DNA from: Ectothiorhodospiraceae bacterium | GTDB lineage: Bacteria > Pseudomonadota > Gammaproteobacteria > Nitrococcales > Aquisalimonadaceae | Assembly: GCA_007125985.1 (NCBI GenBank) | Contig: SLCE01000020.1 | Coordinates: forward strand, 1 to 37,137 | Direction of reading: 5' to 3' | Length of the DNA: 37,137 bases | Shown: in pieces, positions 1 through 8,194 of the stretch | How positions within the stretch are numbered: position 1 is the stretch's first letter | Layout of the letters: each line of letters starts with the position of its first letter | Program-made: the position numbers and the translations under genes | Notes under the pieces: model-generated | Seen by the model: only the letters and a program-made list of their open reading frames with translations | What the model was told of the DNA's origin: nothing | Databases searched by the model: none

Positions 1-2
1 AG

Positions 3-986
3 GTGGGCACCAGCACCACCACCGGTGATGGCGGCATGACCGCCGAGGAGCGTGGTCAGTCGAAGACCCTGGTCTACCAGTATCTGCCGTCGCGCTACGG
101 CATGAACCCGGATGATCTGCGTAAGGCGGACGCCATCGAAGTGGTGCTTGGGCAGGGGGCGAAGCCGGGCGGCGGCGGCATGCTGCTGGGGCAGAAAGTC
201 ACCGACCGCGTCGCCGGCATGCGCACACTGCCCGTGGGCGTGGATCAGCGCAGTGCCTGCCGGCACCCGGACTGGACCGGACCCGATGACCTGGCGATCA
301 AGATTCTGGAACTCCGGGAGATCACCGACTGGCAGGTGCCCATCTACATCAAGGTCGGTGCCAGCCGCACCTACTACGATGTGAAACTGGCGGTGAAGGC
401 CGGTGCTGATGTCATCGTGGTGGACGGTATGCAGGGGGGCACCGCTGCCACCCAGGAGGTGTTCATCGAGCACGTGGGCATTCCCACGCTGGCGGCTATT
501 CCCCAGGCTGTCCAGGCGCTGCAGGAAATGGGCATGCATCGGGAGGTGCAGCTGATTGTCTCCGGCGGTATCCGCAATGGCGCGGACGTGGCCAAGGCCA
601 TGGCGCTTGGCGCCGATGCGGTGGCCATCGGCACCGCGGCGCTGATCGCGCTGGGCTGCAACGATCCGCGCTATGACGCGGACTACCGCCGCATGGGGTC
701 CGCCGCCGGGTTCTACGACGACTACCAGGCCGGTCAGTGCCCGGCCGGCATCTCCACCCAGGATCCGGATCTCGCGGCGCGGCTCGACCCGGTGGACGGC
801 GGTCGCCGCTTGGCCAACTACCTGCGCGTGCTGACCCTGGAGGCCCAGACCATGGCCCGGGCCTGCGGCAAATCCCATCTGCTCAATCTGGAACCCGAAG
901 ACCTGGTGGCGCTGACTGTGGAGGCGGCCGCCATGGCCCGGGTTCCGCTTGCCGGCACCAGTTGGGTGCCGGGGGCTGAACGCTAG
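3..986 (+). CDS. mgsC: FMN-binding glutamate synthase-type protein, N-methylglutamate synthase subunit C-like (5' partial)
   Basis: Only the C-terminal 327 residues are present; the reading frame is open from the window edge, so the real start lies upstream. The fragment has the TIM-barrel FMN domain of the GltB central region: [10 protein letters not shown] near residue 50, [13 protein letters not shown], a [10 protein letters not shown] phosphate/FMN loop, and [32 protein letters not shown] near residue 247 sits where glutamate synthases carry Fe-S cysteines. As established for the family, stand-alone proteins of this type (GlxD/MgsC) form part of N-methylglutamate synthase, which moves methylamine nitrogen onto glutamate. 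The folD gene 13 bases downstream fits such a cluster because oxidation of N-methylglutamate releases methylene-tetrahydrofolate. It could instead be another GltB-domain protein; the subunit name is inferred from motifs and context. Confidence 0.75.
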   Translation: MGTSTTTGDGGMTAEERGQSKTLVYQYLPSRYGMNPDDLRKADAIEVVLGQGAKPGGGGMLLGQKVTDRVAGMRTLPVGVDQRSACRHPDWTGPDDLAIKILELREITDWQVPIYIKVGASRTYYDVKLAVKAGADVIVVDGMQGGTAATQEVFIEHVGIPTLAAIPQAVQALQEMGMHREVQLIVSGGIRNGADVAKAMALGADAVAIGTAALIALGCNDPRYDADYRRMGSAAGFYDDYQAGQCPAGISTQDPDLAARLDPVDGGRRLANYLRVLTLEAQTMARACGKSHLLNLEPEDLVALTVEAAAMARVPLAGTSWVPGAER

Positions 987-999
987 CGGGAGACGGAGC

Positions 1000-1887
1000 A
1001 TGCAGGAGCAGAAAGCCGTCCTGATGGATGGGCGTGCGGTGGCGCGCCGACTACGTGACGAAGCGGCCGAACGGGTCCGGGCGCGGCTGGATGCCGGTCT
1101 TACGGCGCCGGGTCTGGCTGTGGTGCTGGTGGGAGACGATGCTGCATCCGCGGTCTATGTGCGCAACAAGCTCCGTGCCTGCGAGGCCGCGGGCCTGGTG
1201 TCGCGGGAATACCGCCTGGCGGCGGACACCAGCCAGGCGGAGCTGCTGTGGGTCATCGACCGGCTCAACCGCGACCCGGCGATTCACGGCATCCTGGTCC
1301 AACTCCCGTTGCCGGCAGGCCTGTCGGCGGATGCGGTGATCGAGCGCATCGATCCGGCCAAGGACGTGGACGGGTTTCACCCCTGGAATCTGGGCCGGCT
1401 GGCGGCGCGCCAGCCGGCACTGCGCCCCTGCACGCCAATGGGGTGCATGCACCTTCTGGATGCATACCGGGTGCCGATCAAGGGTGTGCGGGCGGTCGTG
1501 GTTGGTGCATCCAACATCGTTGGACGGCCCATGGCGCTGGAATTGTTGCTGGCCGGTGCTACGGTAACGGTCTGCCACCGCTTCACAACGGCGCTGGAGG
1601 CAGAGGTCCGCGCCGCGGATATCGTCATTGCCGCGGCCGGCCGCCCGGGGCTGGTGCAAGGGGAGTGGATCAAGCCCGGTGCCACGGTGCTGGATGTGGG
1701 CATCAACCGGCAGGCTGACGGGCGCCTGGTTGGGGATGTGGAATTCACCTCGGCCGCTGCACGGGCCGGGCATATCACGCCGGTGCCGGGCGGTGTCGGT
1801 CCCATGACCGTTGCCTGTCTGCTGCAGAACACGCTGGATGCCGCCGACCGGCTCTCCGGCGAGCAGCGTAGGGCCCTACCCGCATAG
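1000..1887 (+). CDS. folD: Bifunctional methylenetetrahydrofolate dehydrogenase/cyclohydrolase
   Basis: A 295-residue cytoplasmic enzyme that converts 5,10-methylene-THF to methenyl-THF with NADP and then to 10-formyl-THF. Family signatures are all visible: YVRNK with the catalytic lysine at about residue 57, [20 protein letters not shown], the nucleotide-binding [12 protein letters not shown], and [11 protein letters not shown] near the C-terminus. Length matches the usual 280-300. The start at 1000 is chosen for the upstream gggag; an in-frame ATG at 949 would overlap the previous gene by 38 bases. Being placed directly behind an N-methylglutamate synthase-like gene, it probably serves as the C1 oxidation step of methylamine use as a nitrogen source. 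A second, housekeeping folD elsewhere in the genome is likely but cannot be seen here. Confidence 0.95.
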   Translation: MQEQKAVLMDGRAVARRLRDEAAERVRARLDAGLTAPGLAVVLVGDDAASAVYVRNKLRACEAAGLVSREYRLAADTSQAELLWVIDRLNRDPAIHGILVQLPLPAGLSADAVIERIDPAKDVDGFHPWNLGRLAARQPALRPCTPMGCMHLLDAYRVPIKGVRAVVVGASNIVGRPMALELLLAGATVTVCHRFTTALEAEVRAADIVIAAAGRPGLVQGEWIKPGATVLDVGINRQADGRLVGDVEFTSAAARAGHITPVPGGVGPMTVACLLQNTLDAADRLSGEQRRALPA

Positions 1888-2003
1888 GGCGCGCCTCCCC
1901 GGCGGACGCTTGTTGTTGAACACCTCAGGGCCCTCCCGGTGATCACTTGGCTCATCCACCGGGTGGTGATTCTGGTGCCAGCGCGGAACGCAGCGCTTAG
2001 GGG

Positions 2004-2024
2004 CCCTTCCGCGTAGCGGAAGGT
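2004..2024. terminator. Hairpin downstream of folD
   Basis: CCTTCCGC (2005-2012), a GTA loop and GCGGAAGG (2016-2023) form a perfect 8-bp stem 117 bases after the folD stop. No T-run follows, so it is a weak candidate for intrinsic termination and may only be a stable 3' structure. Confidence 0.3.
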
Positions 2025-2057
2025 GCCGATCCGGCCGCGGGCCGGAAACACTACCAG

Positions 2058-2325
2058 TCAGAGTTCGACTTCCAGCGTTTCCATGAGACTGCGGCCGGTG
2101 CGCCAGGCGAAATCGTCGCCCCGGTCAGAGCCAAACACATTGCCCGCGTTGGGCGTCAGGCGGGTTTCCGGTGGAATACGCCCACGCTGACCCAGGCCTG
2201 CCGGTCCAGCAGGTGCTGCTCCAGATTGAGGTTGCCGCTGATCGCGGTTTCCGGATCCAGATCCGGATTGGATTCCACGTAGTAGTCGGCGCGCCGGAAT
2301 TCTCCCGGCGTCCGCGGCTGTAGCT
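2058..2325 (-). pseudogene. Remnant of a TonB-dependent receptor C-terminal barrel, frameshifted
   Basis: On the minus strand one frame reads ADYYVESNPDLDPETAISG and then NLNLEQHLLDRQAWVSVGVF, ending at a stop at 2156-2158. The adjacent frame continues with GDDFAWRTGRSLMETLEVEL and stops at 2058-2060. NPDL.PE followed by a NLNLE strand, and GR....LE.EL, are patterns of the extracellular-loop/strand region of TonB-dependent outer-membrane receptors. No start, plug domain or terminal aromatic residue is present, so this is a short, frameshifted piece of a lost gene. Identification rests on pattern memory only and is moderate to weak. Confidence 0.4.
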
Positions 2326-2579
2326 TGTGTGGTCAGACAGATCAGCCCCAGGCTTGGCAGTCCGCGGAGCGTGCACTGAGCGGTGTCTACTCGGTTTATC
2401 AAAGCGTCTCCATGATTGGTGTCATGCAGGCGGCGGTGGAGCGCCTGTCCGCTTATGGCATGACACTTCAGCAGGTTCCGTGCCCGCCCTTAAGGAAGCA
2501 CTCGGTAGGTGGCTCCCAGGATTCGGCCGAAGGCCATGCACCGTTACTGCGTCATGGCGGTGCGCCGCCGATGTGCGCT

Positions 2580-2655
2580 TGCACCAGGACGGGGCGCGCG
2601 CCAGTCCCTGGTGGTCATCCCGGTGCGGCAAAACGGTGCGCACCAAGGCGGTGCC
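2580..2655. promoter_or_regulatory. Cluster of NtrC-like enhancer sites upstream of urease operon 1
   Basis: Compared with the NtrC consensus TGCACCA-N3-TGGTGCA, three 17-mers match well: 2580-2596 (TGCACCA, GGA, CGGGGCG; 11 of 14), 2624-2640 (TGCGGCA, AAA, CGGTGCG; 10 of 14) and 2639-2655 (cGCACCA, AGG, CGGTGCc; 11 of 14, containing a perfect GCACC-N5-GGTGC dyad). The last is centred about 84 bases before the predicted transcription start. Their density in front of a sigma-54-type promoter and a urease operon supports nitrogen control; binding is inferred. Confidence 0.6.
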
Positions 2656-2674
2656 CGCTTAGGGAAGCGCTGAT
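2656..2674 (+). repeat. 19-bp repeat copy A (inverted partner at 10689)
   Basis: CGCTTAGGGAAGCGCTGAT. The same 19-mer with one mismatch lies in inverted orientation at 10689-10707, and a weaker copy at 30491-30509. The motif looks like the end of a small transposable element, but no transposase is encoded between the two strong copies. Confidence 0.5.
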
Positions 2675-2704
2675 TCATCCCCAGAGTGCTCCGATGCTGG
2701 GATA

Positions 2705-2720
2705 TGGCCCGATGTTTGCT
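2705..2720 (+). promoter_or_regulatory. Sigma-54 (RpoN) promoter of urease operon 1
   Basis: TGGCCCGATGTTTGCT matches the consensus TGGCAC-N5-TTGCW at all but one specified position, with the essential GG (2706-2707) and GC (2718-2719) correctly spaced. Transcription would start near 2731, 60 bases before the ureE ATG. NtrC-like dyads lie upstream, so activation under nitrogen limitation is the likely mode. Confidence 0.72.
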
Positions 2721-2790
2721 TGGCTGTTGTGCGTTGGTGCCGCGGAACGAGTCCGCCGCACACGGTTTCATGCAGTCAGGAGGTTCCGGA

Positions 2791-3255
2791 ATGACGGTCG
2801 AGGGGCGGGCGATCACAGTCACCAGCATCGTGGCTGATGCGCAGGAGGTGCCGGTGGCTGAGCGCATTCACGCGCTGGAGCATGCGCATGGCGTGGAGAC
2901 GCTGTTTCTCGGTCGCGAGGACATGGCGCGCCGCCGCCTTCGCGCCAACACCGATCACGGTACGGAATGCCGCATTGCGTTGCCCCGGGAGCAGCGGCTG
3001 TTTGACGGGGCGGTGCTGATGTTGGGGGATACCCGTGCCGTGGTGGTCCGCCAGGAAGCGGAAACCTGGCTCAGTCTGCGGGCAGCGGACAGCGCCACGG
3101 CCCTGGAACTGGGCTACTTCGCCGGCAATATGCATTGGCGCGTGCGCTTCGAGGGCCAGGTGCTGCACATCGCCGCAACCGGCGAGGTGGACGACATGCT
3201 CGCAAGGCTACAGCCCTTGCTGGAGGGTGGCGGCGTCAGTCGGGTGGACGCATGA
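2791..3255 (+). CDS. ureE: Urease accessory protein UreE, atypical (operon 1)
   Basis: A 154-residue protein at the head of urease operon 1. UreE dimers deliver nickel to the UreDFG-apo-urease complex. The N-terminal half shows the UreE peptide-binding-like pattern (LFLGREDMARRRLRANTDHG). The C-terminal half has ALELGYFAGNMHW where ordinary UreE has YHLGNRHVP; the central histidine is kept, but the arginine and proline are changed. The usual RYxHDHVLDDM segment is replaced by a histidine-poor HIAATGEVDDMLARL, and there is no His-rich tail. Nickel storage is therefore unlikely; transfer through the remaining histidines is possible. The start at 2791 is set by aggagg 7 bases upstream; an in-frame ATG at 2686 lies before the promoter. 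It overlaps ureF by ATGA. Confidence 0.8.
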   Translation: MTVEGRAITVTSIVADAQEVPVAERIHALEHAHGVETLFLGREDMARRRLRANTDHGTECRIALPREQRLFDGAVLMLGDTRAVVVRQEAETWLSLRAADSATALELGYFAGNMHWRVRFEGQVLHIAATGEVDDMLARLQPLLEGGGVSRVDA

Positions 3256-3932
3256 CCGCGCCCGCGCATCTGTTTCTCCTGCTGCAGCATGGAGACACCT
3301 TCTTCCCGTCCGGCGCCGTGTCCTTCTCCTGGGGATTGGAAGGTGCCTTTAACGAGGCCTGGGTGGGCTCCAGTAACGAACTCGCGGAGTTCCTGGAACT
3401 GCAGCTCCGCAATCGCTGGGCCACCGCCGACCGTGCCTTCGTCCATGCAGCGCATGAACAGTCCACGGATCCGGCCGCCATCGCTGAACTCGACCAGCTG
3501 CTTGAGGCCATGACCCTGCCGGAAGAGCAGCGCCTGGGTTCCCGGCGGGCAGGCGGGGCGCTGCTACTGGCCCACGAGAAGCTCGCAACACCTGGAGCGG
3601 CTGACTACCGCCGCCGCCAGCGCAGCGGAGATGTGCTCGGGCACCTGGCCGTGGTGCACGGCATGCTCTGTGCCGGTCTGGGTTTGAGTGCCGAGGAGTC
3701 GGCTGTGCTTTCCGCCTACACCTGCTGTTCCGGCCTTCTGGGGGCTGCCGTACGCCTTGGTCTGGTAGGGCATGTGGACGCCCAGCGCATCCTGGCGCGG
3801 GCTGGTCCGTTGATCGCCGAACTCACCGACCCGCCGCCGCCAGAGGCGGACGAGGCCACCAGTTTCACGCCCAGGCACGACCTGGCGGCCATTTGCCATG
3901 AATCCCAGCACGAGCGGCTGTTTTCAAATTGA
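3252..3932 (+). CDS. ureF: Urease accessory protein UreF (operon 1)
   Basis: A 226-residue cytoplasmic accessory protein. UreF joins UreD on apo-urease and gates GTP hydrolysis by UreG during nickel insertion. Family signals are the N-terminal LLQHGDTFFPSGAVSFSWGLE (core of the LLQLxSPxxPxGxFxxSxGLE motif), a helical middle, GLSAEESAVLSAYTCCSGLLGAAVRLG, and the C-terminal HDLAAICHESQHERLFSN, matching the E.H...RLF.S ending of UreF. The ATG overlaps the ureE stop as ATGA, indicating translational coupling, and 15 bases separate it from ureAB. The sequence is clearly diverged from the UreF of operon 2, suggesting each set matures its own urease. Confidence 0.9.
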   Translation: MTAPAHLFLLLQHGDTFFPSGAVSFSWGLEGAFNEAWVGSSNELAEFLELQLRNRWATADRAFVHAAHEQSTDPAAIAELDQLLEAMTLPEEQRLGSRRAGGALLLAHEKLATPGAADYRRRQRSGDVLGHLAVVHGMLCAGLGLSAEESAVLSAYTCCSGLLGAAVRLGLVGHVDAQRILARAGPLIAELTDPPPPEADEATSFTPRHDLAAICHESQHERLFSN

Positions 3933-3947
3933 TCGGAGACCTTTGCC

Positions 3948-4643
3948 ATGCTTCTTACACCCACCGAACTTGAACGGCTCACGATCTACACGGCGGCCGA
4001 AATCGCCCGCAAGCGCCGCGCCAAGGGCCTGCTGCTGAATTACCCCGAGGCGGTGGCCCTGATCTCGGACGAGATGATCGAGGGCGCGCGGGAAGGCCGC
4101 AGCGTGGCCGAACTGATCGGTGCCGGTTCCCGCATTCTCACCACCGATGACGTGATGCCTGGTGTGGCGGAGATGATGCCCATGCTGCAGGTGGAGGGCA
4201 CCTTCCCCGACGGCACCAAGCTGATCACCGTGCATGAGCCGATCCGCCCGGGCGAGAAGAAGATCGAACACCCGGTGGAACCCGGCGCCATCCTGCCCGC
4301 CGACGGTGATATTGAATTGAATGCCGGCCGAAGCCGCGCCCGCGTCATGGTCACCAACACGGGTGACCGGCCGATCCAGGTGGGCAGCCATTTCCATTTC
4401 TTCGAGGCGAACAGGGAACTGGACTTCGACCGCGCCACTACCTTCGGCATGCACCTGGATATTGCGGCCGGCACGGCGGTGCGGTTCGAGCCGGGAGACG
4501 CCATCGAGGTGGAATTGGTGGCCTTTGGCGGGGATGCGGAAATACGGGGCCTGAACGGCTTGACCGAGGGGTCGACGCGTTCGGACGAGGTCAAACAGGC
4601 AGCGCTGGAACGTGCCCGCGCCGCCGGATTCAAGGGAGCCTGA
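3948..4643 (+). CDS. ureAB: Urease gamma-beta fusion subunit (UreA-UreB fused)
   Basis: A 231-residue structural subunit in which the gamma and beta chains of urease are joined. Residues 1-100 are UreA ([28 protein letters not shown] in pieces, [15 protein letters not shown]). A short linker, [13 protein letters not shown], leads to UreB from about residue 113 ([38 protein letters not shown]). Residues after about 212 form an alanine/arginine-rich tail. Fusions of this kind are known from Helicobacter UreA and some actinobacteria; most proteobacteria keep two genes, as operon 2 of this window does. With the downstream UreC it should form the alpha(gamma-beta) unit of a complete urease. The start has a weak Shine-Dalgarno (ggagac) 10 bases upstream. 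Confidence 0.93.
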   Translation: MLLTPTELERLTIYTAAEIARKRRAKGLLLNYPEAVALISDEMIEGAREGRSVAELIGAGSRILTTDDVMPGVAEMMPMLQVEGTFPDGTKLITVHEPIRPGEKKIEHPVEPGAILPADGDIELNAGRSRARVMVTNTGDRPIQVGSHFHFFEANRELDFDRATTFGMHLDIAAGTAVRFEPGDAIEVELVAFGGDAEIRGLNGLTEGSTRSDEVKQAALERARAAGFKGA

Positions 4644-4647
4644 TCCA

Positions 4648-6357
4648 ATGATAATGTCACGGCGCGATTACGCAGCCATGTTCGGCCCCACCACCGGCGA
4701 CTGCGTTCGCCTGGGGGACACCGAACTGCTGGCTGAGGTGGAACATGACCATGCCTTTCCGGGCGACGAATGCCTGCATGGCGGCGGCAAGACCCTGCGC
4801 GACGGCCTGGGGCTCATGTCCGGCTACAGCAGCGCCGACGGGTCCCTGGACATGCTGCTGTGCAATGCCCTGGTGATCGATCCTGTGCTGGGCATCATCA
4901 AGGGGGATATCGGCATCAAGAACGGCCGCATCGTCGGTATTGGAAAGGCCGGCAACCCGGCCATCATGGACGGCGTCCATCCGAACCTGATCTGCGGCGC
5001 CTCCACTACGGTGCGCGACGCCGAAGGCATGATTGCCACGCCCGGCGGCATCGACTGCCATGTGCATTTCGACAGCGCCCAGCTCGTGAACCACGCTTTT
5101 GCTTCCGGAATCACTACCATGCTGGGTGGCTCCCTCGGCCCCATTACTGTGGGCATCGACAGCGGCGGCCCATGGAATGTGGCGCGCATGCTCCAGGCGG
5201 CGGAACAGTGGCCGATGAATTTCGGCTTCCTGGGTCGCGGCAACTCGTCCCAGCCCCGCTCGCTGGAAGACCAGATCGAGGCCGGGTGCATGGGCCTTAA
5301 AATCCATGAGGACTGGGGCGCCATGCCGGCGGCCATCGATTGCTGCCTGAGTGTGGCCGACGCCATGGATTTCCAGGTCGCCCTGCACACCGACACACTC
5401 AATGAAAGCGGTTTCGTGGAGGATTCACTGGGCGCCATCAAGGGCCGCACCATCCACATGTACCACGTGGAAGGGGCCGGCGGCGGCCATGCGCCGGACA
5501 TCATCCGCATCGTCGGCGAATCCCACTGCCTGCCGTCCTCCACCAATCCCACCAACCCCTACACGGTGAACACCTTCGACGAACACCTGGACATGATCAT
5601 GGTGTGTCACCACCTGAACCCGGCGGTCCCGGAGGATGTCGCCTTCGCAGAGTCCCGCGTGCGGGCCGGCACCATCGCCGCCGAGGACGTGCTGCATGAC
5701 CTGGGAGCGATTTCCATGCTGGGCTCGGACAGCCAGGGCATGGGCCGGATCAACGAAGTGATCTGCCGCACCTGGCAGCTTGCCAGCAAGATGCGGGTGC
5801 AGCGTGGCCGCCTGTCGGAAGAGCGTACCGCGCGTGGCGACAACGAGCGCATCAAGCGCTACATCGCCAAGTACACGCTGAACCCGGCGCGCGCCTTCGG
5901 CCTGGATCACGAGGTGGGCTCGCTGGAACCGGGCAAGCTGGCGGACATCGTGCTTTGGAAGCCGGCCTTCTTTGGCAGCAAGCCGGAAATCATCGTCAAG
6001 GGCGGCTTCATTGCCTGGGGCTCCATGGGGGACAGCGCCGCCTCGCTGATGACCTGTGAGCCGTTGATTCAGCGCCCCCAATGGGGCGCCTTCGGCAAGA
6101 ACCCCGGCGCGCTGGGGGTGAACTTCGTCGCCCAGGCAGCGCTGGATGCCGACATCCGCGGCCGGTTGGGCCTGGAGAAACGCCTGGTGGGCGTGCGCAA
6201 CACCCGCACCATTGGCAAGGCCGACATGCTGCACAACACCGCCTGCCCCGAGATCCATGTGGATCCGGAAACCTTTAACGTCTACGCCGATGGCGAACTT
6301 GCCACCTGCGAGCCCGTGGCAGAGGTGCCGCTGGGCCAGCGCTACATGCTGAGGTGA
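4648..6357 (+). CDS. ureC: Urease alpha subunit, divergent type (operon 1)
   Basis: The 569-residue catalytic subunit; it hydrolyses urea to ammonia and carbamate at a dinickel centre. All catalytic residues are visible with the spacing of Klebsiella UreC: H138/H140 (HVH), K218 for carbamylation and H220 (GLKIHED), H247 (ALHTDTLNE), H273 (HVEGAGGGH), the flap C320-H321 (MVCHHL), R337 (AESRVR) and D361 (GSDSQ). Two segments depart from the norm. [13 protein letters not shown] replaces [12 protein letters not shown], and [17 protein letters not shown] replaces [17 protein letters not shown]. Near the flap, RAGTIAAED replaces RRETIAAED. It is thus probably active but belongs to a different branch from the UreC of operon 2. 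The ATG at 4648 is favoured over 4654 by gggag 10 bases upstream. Confidence 0.95.
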   Translation: MIMSRRDYAAMFGPTTGDCVRLGDTELLAEVEHDHAFPGDECLHGGGKTLRDGLGLMSGYSSADGSLDMLLCNALVIDPVLGIIKGDIGIKNGRIVGIGKAGNPAIMDGVHPNLICGASTTVRDAEGMIATPGGIDCHVHFDSAQLVNHAFASGITTMLGGSLGPITVGIDSGGPWNVARMLQAAEQWPMNFGFLGRGNSSQPRSLEDQIEAGCMGLKIHEDWGAMPAAIDCCLSVADAMDFQVALHTDTLNESGFVEDSLGAIKGRTIHMYHVEGAGGGHAPDIIRIVGESHCLPSSTNPTNPYTVNTFDEHLDMIMVCHHLNPAVPEDVAFAESRVRAGTIAAEDVLHDLGAISMLGSDSQGMGRINEVICRTWQLASKMRVQRGRLSEERTARGDNERIKRYIAKYTLNPARAFGLDHEVGSLEPGKLADIVLWKPAFFGSKPEIIVKGGFIAWGSMGDSAASLMTCEPLIQRPQWGAFGKNPGALGVNFVAQAALDADIRGRLGLEKRLVGVRNTRTIGKADMLHNTACPEIHVDPETFNVYADGELATCEPVAEVPLGQRYMLR

Positions 6358-6359
6358 TC

Positions 6360-7007
6360 ATGGCCAGTGTACTTGCTGATATCGAACAGCCCGAGGCCGC
6401 CCCGGGTCCTGCCCGGGTGGGCATCGGTGGGCCGGTTGGCTCTGGGAAGACTTCGTTGATCGAGGTGCTGCTGCCCAGGCTGCAGGAACGTGGCTATCAG
6501 GTGGCGGTCATCACCAACGACCTGGTCACCAAGGAAGACGCCGACCGCATCCGCAACAGTGGCCTGCTGCCGCCGGAGCGAGTCCTGGCAGTGGAAACCG
6601 GCGCCTGCCCGCATACCGTGATTCGGGAGGATCCCACGCTCAACATCGAGGCCGCCGAGCGCCTGGAAGCGGATTTCCCGGATCTGGACCTGATTCTGGT
6701 GGAAAGCGGTGGCGACAACCTGGCCTCCACGTTCTCCTTCGATCTGGTGGATTACTGGATGTTCGTCATCGATGTGGCCGGCGGCGATGATATCCCGCGC
6801 AAGCGTGGCCCCGGCGTACTGCGTTCCAATCTGCTGGTGGTCAACAAGGCCGATCTGGCGCCCCATGTGCGCGTGGACCTGGATCAGATGATGACGGATG
6901 CGCGAACGGTCCGTGACGGCCGGCCGGTGGTGCTCACCGACTGCCATCGCGGCACGGGGGTGGATGAACTGATCGACGTGCTGGTGAAGGAGACCTTGTT
7001 CCGGTGA
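6360..7007 (+). CDS. ureG: Urease accessory GTPase UreG (operon 1)
   Basis: A 215-residue SIMIBI GTPase that carries nickel and powers its insertion into urease. The P-loop [13 protein letters not shown] begins at residue 23. The nickel-binding motif is [10 protein letters not shown] ([11 protein letters not shown] in typical UreG, including the operon 2 copy). [13 protein letters not shown] and NKADLAPHV complete the G motifs. A roughly 16-residue N-terminal extension ([17 protein letters not shown]) precedes the core; it has no long His stretch. The ATG at 6360 is used, two bases after the ureC stop; an in-frame GTG at 6354 would overlap ureC. Its stop overlaps a possible GTG start of ureD. 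Confidence 0.93.
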   Translation: MASVLADIEQPEAAPGPARVGIGGPVGSGKTSLIEVLLPRLQERGYQVAVITNDLVTKEDADRIRNSGLLPPERVLAVETGACPHTVIREDPTLNIEAAERLEADFPDLDLILVESGGDNLASTFSFDLVDYWMFVIDVAGGDDIPRKRGPGVLRSNLLVVNKADLAPHVRVDLDQMMTDARTVRDGRPVVLTDCHRGTGVDELIDVLVKETLFR

Positions 7008-7009
7008 AC

Positions 7010-7810
7010 ATGGCACTTGATCCCCGGCTGCTCAACGCGCCGTCGCTGTCTCGGCTGCGCTTTGCCCGCAGCCCCAACGGGGAAACCTTTCTCGCTGAAC
7101 AGCTGCTGCGCTTCCCCTACCACATCACGCGGGTGCACCGGGCCGTTGCCCGGGCCGCGAGGGCGGACCTCTGCCTGCAGGCCCTGGGCGGGGGTCTGGT
7201 GGAAGGCGACAATATCCGCCTGGATGTCGGGTTGGGCCCTGGGGCCCAGGCGCGATTGACCACCCAATCGTCCAACAAGATCCACAGCATGCGCGGTGGC
7301 CGCGCAGCCCAGGACGTGCGTCTTTCGGTCGCCTCCGGCGGCTGGCTCGAGTATCTGCCGCGCCCGCTGATCCTGTTTCCGGACAGCCACTCCCGTAACC
7401 GCACCAGTATCACGCTGGAACCGGAAGCAGGCGCTGTGGTGGTGGATGCCTTCTACCCCTACGACCCTGCGGGTTCCGGCCGCCCACCCGTCCAGTTCAG
7501 CAATACGGTGGAAATGCGTGCTCCGGACGGCCGTCTGCTGGTGCGCGACGCGCTGGCGGCCGGCAGCGAGGATTTCCGCCGCCACCGTTTACCGGAAGGG
7601 ATGTCCTGTCAGTGCGGTATCTTCCTGCTGGGACGTGCGGGTGAGACCACGGCGCTCAAGGGGTATCGCCACCGCAGCGACCAAGTGGATCTGGCCTGCA
7701 GCCGGTTGCCCAACAACACGGGCTGGTGTGCCCGCGGCTTCGCCAGTGGTGCGGAGACGCTGTTGCAGGCCGTACATGCGCTGCTGGCCCGGGCCGGCGT
7801 TAGCCCGTGA
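7010..7810 (+). CDS. ureD: Urease accessory protein UreD/UreH (operon 1)
   Basis: A 266-residue scaffold for nickel insertion that binds apo-urease and recruits UreF and UreG. Recognisable family features are LGGGLVEGDNIRLDVGLGPGAQARLTTQ (the GG...GD...... V.....A.....T.. pattern in order), then SNKIHSMRGG, WLEYLPRPLILFPDSHSRN and FSNTVEMR. UreD usually opens gene clusters; here it closes the ureEFABCGD order, unlike operon 2 where it comes second. ATG at 7010 is taken, though GTG at 7004 overlapping the ureG stop is possible. Compared with typical UreD of about 275-300 residues it is slightly short, and ends in a plain ALLARAGVSP. Confidence 0.88.
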   Translation: MALDPRLLNAPSLSRLRFARSPNGETFLAEQLLRFPYHITRVHRAVARAARADLCLQALGGGLVEGDNIRLDVGLGPGAQARLTTQSSNKIHSMRGGRAAQDVRLSVASGGWLEYLPRPLILFPDSHSRNRTSITLEPEAGAVVVDAFYPYDPAGSGRPPVQFSNTVEMRAPDGRLLVRDALAAGSEDFRRHRLPEGMSCQCGIFLLGRAGETTALKGYRHRSDQVDLACSRLPNNTGWCARGFASGAETLLQAVHALLARAGVSP

Positions 7811-7831
7811 ACAGGTCACCATCTACCTGTT
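7810..7831. other. Small hairpin after ureD of operon 1
   Basis: AACAGGT (7810-7816) and ACCTGTT (7825-7831) form a 7-bp stem with an 8-base loop immediately after the ureD stop. No T-run follows. It may be a processing or weak termination structure separating ureD from the small membrane gene. Confidence 0.3.
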
Positions 7832-7960
7832 GCCGGTAGACGCCATTGCCAGCTATCCCGTTGAGGATGGGGGTTCGTTCCGCCATGCCGCCGCCCCGGT
7901 GGTGATTGCATGTACAATGTTCCCACCGACGCCAGGGTAGCGCACGGGGACGAAGCCGGC

Positions 7961-8170
7961 ATGGACATTGCGATCGGACTGATCACGGCCGCCTTGGTGG
8001 CCCTGCTCTGGAACAAGCCGTTCATCCGTCCGGGACGGCTGCTGGTAGGGGCACTCACCGTGGCCGTGGGTGTCGCATCAGCGGTCTGGCCGCTGGTATT
8101 CATCGGTGCGGCCGTGCTGGTGCTGGCGGTGAACCCGGAGCGGCTACGGGCCAGTGGCAAGGCCGATTGA
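7961..8170 (+). CDS. Small membrane protein following urease operon 1
   Basis: A 69-residue hydrophobic protein; no family is recognised. It shows three likely membrane segments: about residues 3-17 (IAIGLITAALVALLW), 27-43 (LLVGALTVAVGVASAVW) and 44-58 (PLVFIGAAVLVLAVN), with short basic connections and a charged tail (PERLRASGKAD). The ATG at 7961 is preceded by cgggga; an in-frame ATG at 7910 would add 17 polar residues and is less likely. It lies 150 bases after ureD on the same strand and could be co-transcribed, but whether it has a part in urea or ammonia transport cannot be told. It is far too short for UreI or an ammonium channel. Confidence 0.6.
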   Translation: MDIAIGLITAALVALLWNKPFIRPGRLLVGALTVAVGVASAVWPLVFIGAAVLVLAVNPERLRASGKAD

Positions 8171-8194
8171 GGAGCGGGTGTTTCCCTCGGCGCT

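Larger units (their letters stand above)
2326..2790. other. Non-coding leader of urease operon 1 with regulatory sites
   Basis: No convincing gene is seen between the TonB-receptor remnant and ureE; the open frames here lack family motifs and run across the regulatory elements. The stretch holds three NtrC-like dyads (2580-2655), two copies of a CTTAAGGAAGC-type repeat (2485-2502 and 2656-2674), a sigma-54-type promoter (2705-2720) and the ureE ribosome-binding site aggagg (2778-2783). Confidence 0.6.

Noticed and set aside
1888-2003. Minus-strand reading frames after folD as a gene
   Set aside because: The translations have no recognisable domain and are the complement of folD and its 3' region.
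2456-2471. TGGCATGACACTTCAG as another sigma-54 promoter
   Set aside because: The -12 GC is missing (TTCA instead of TTGC) and no start codon with homology follows at suitable distance.
7910-7960. Earlier start for the small membrane protein
   Set aside because: The added residues are polar, without a ribosome-binding site, and would put a non-membrane leader before the first helix.
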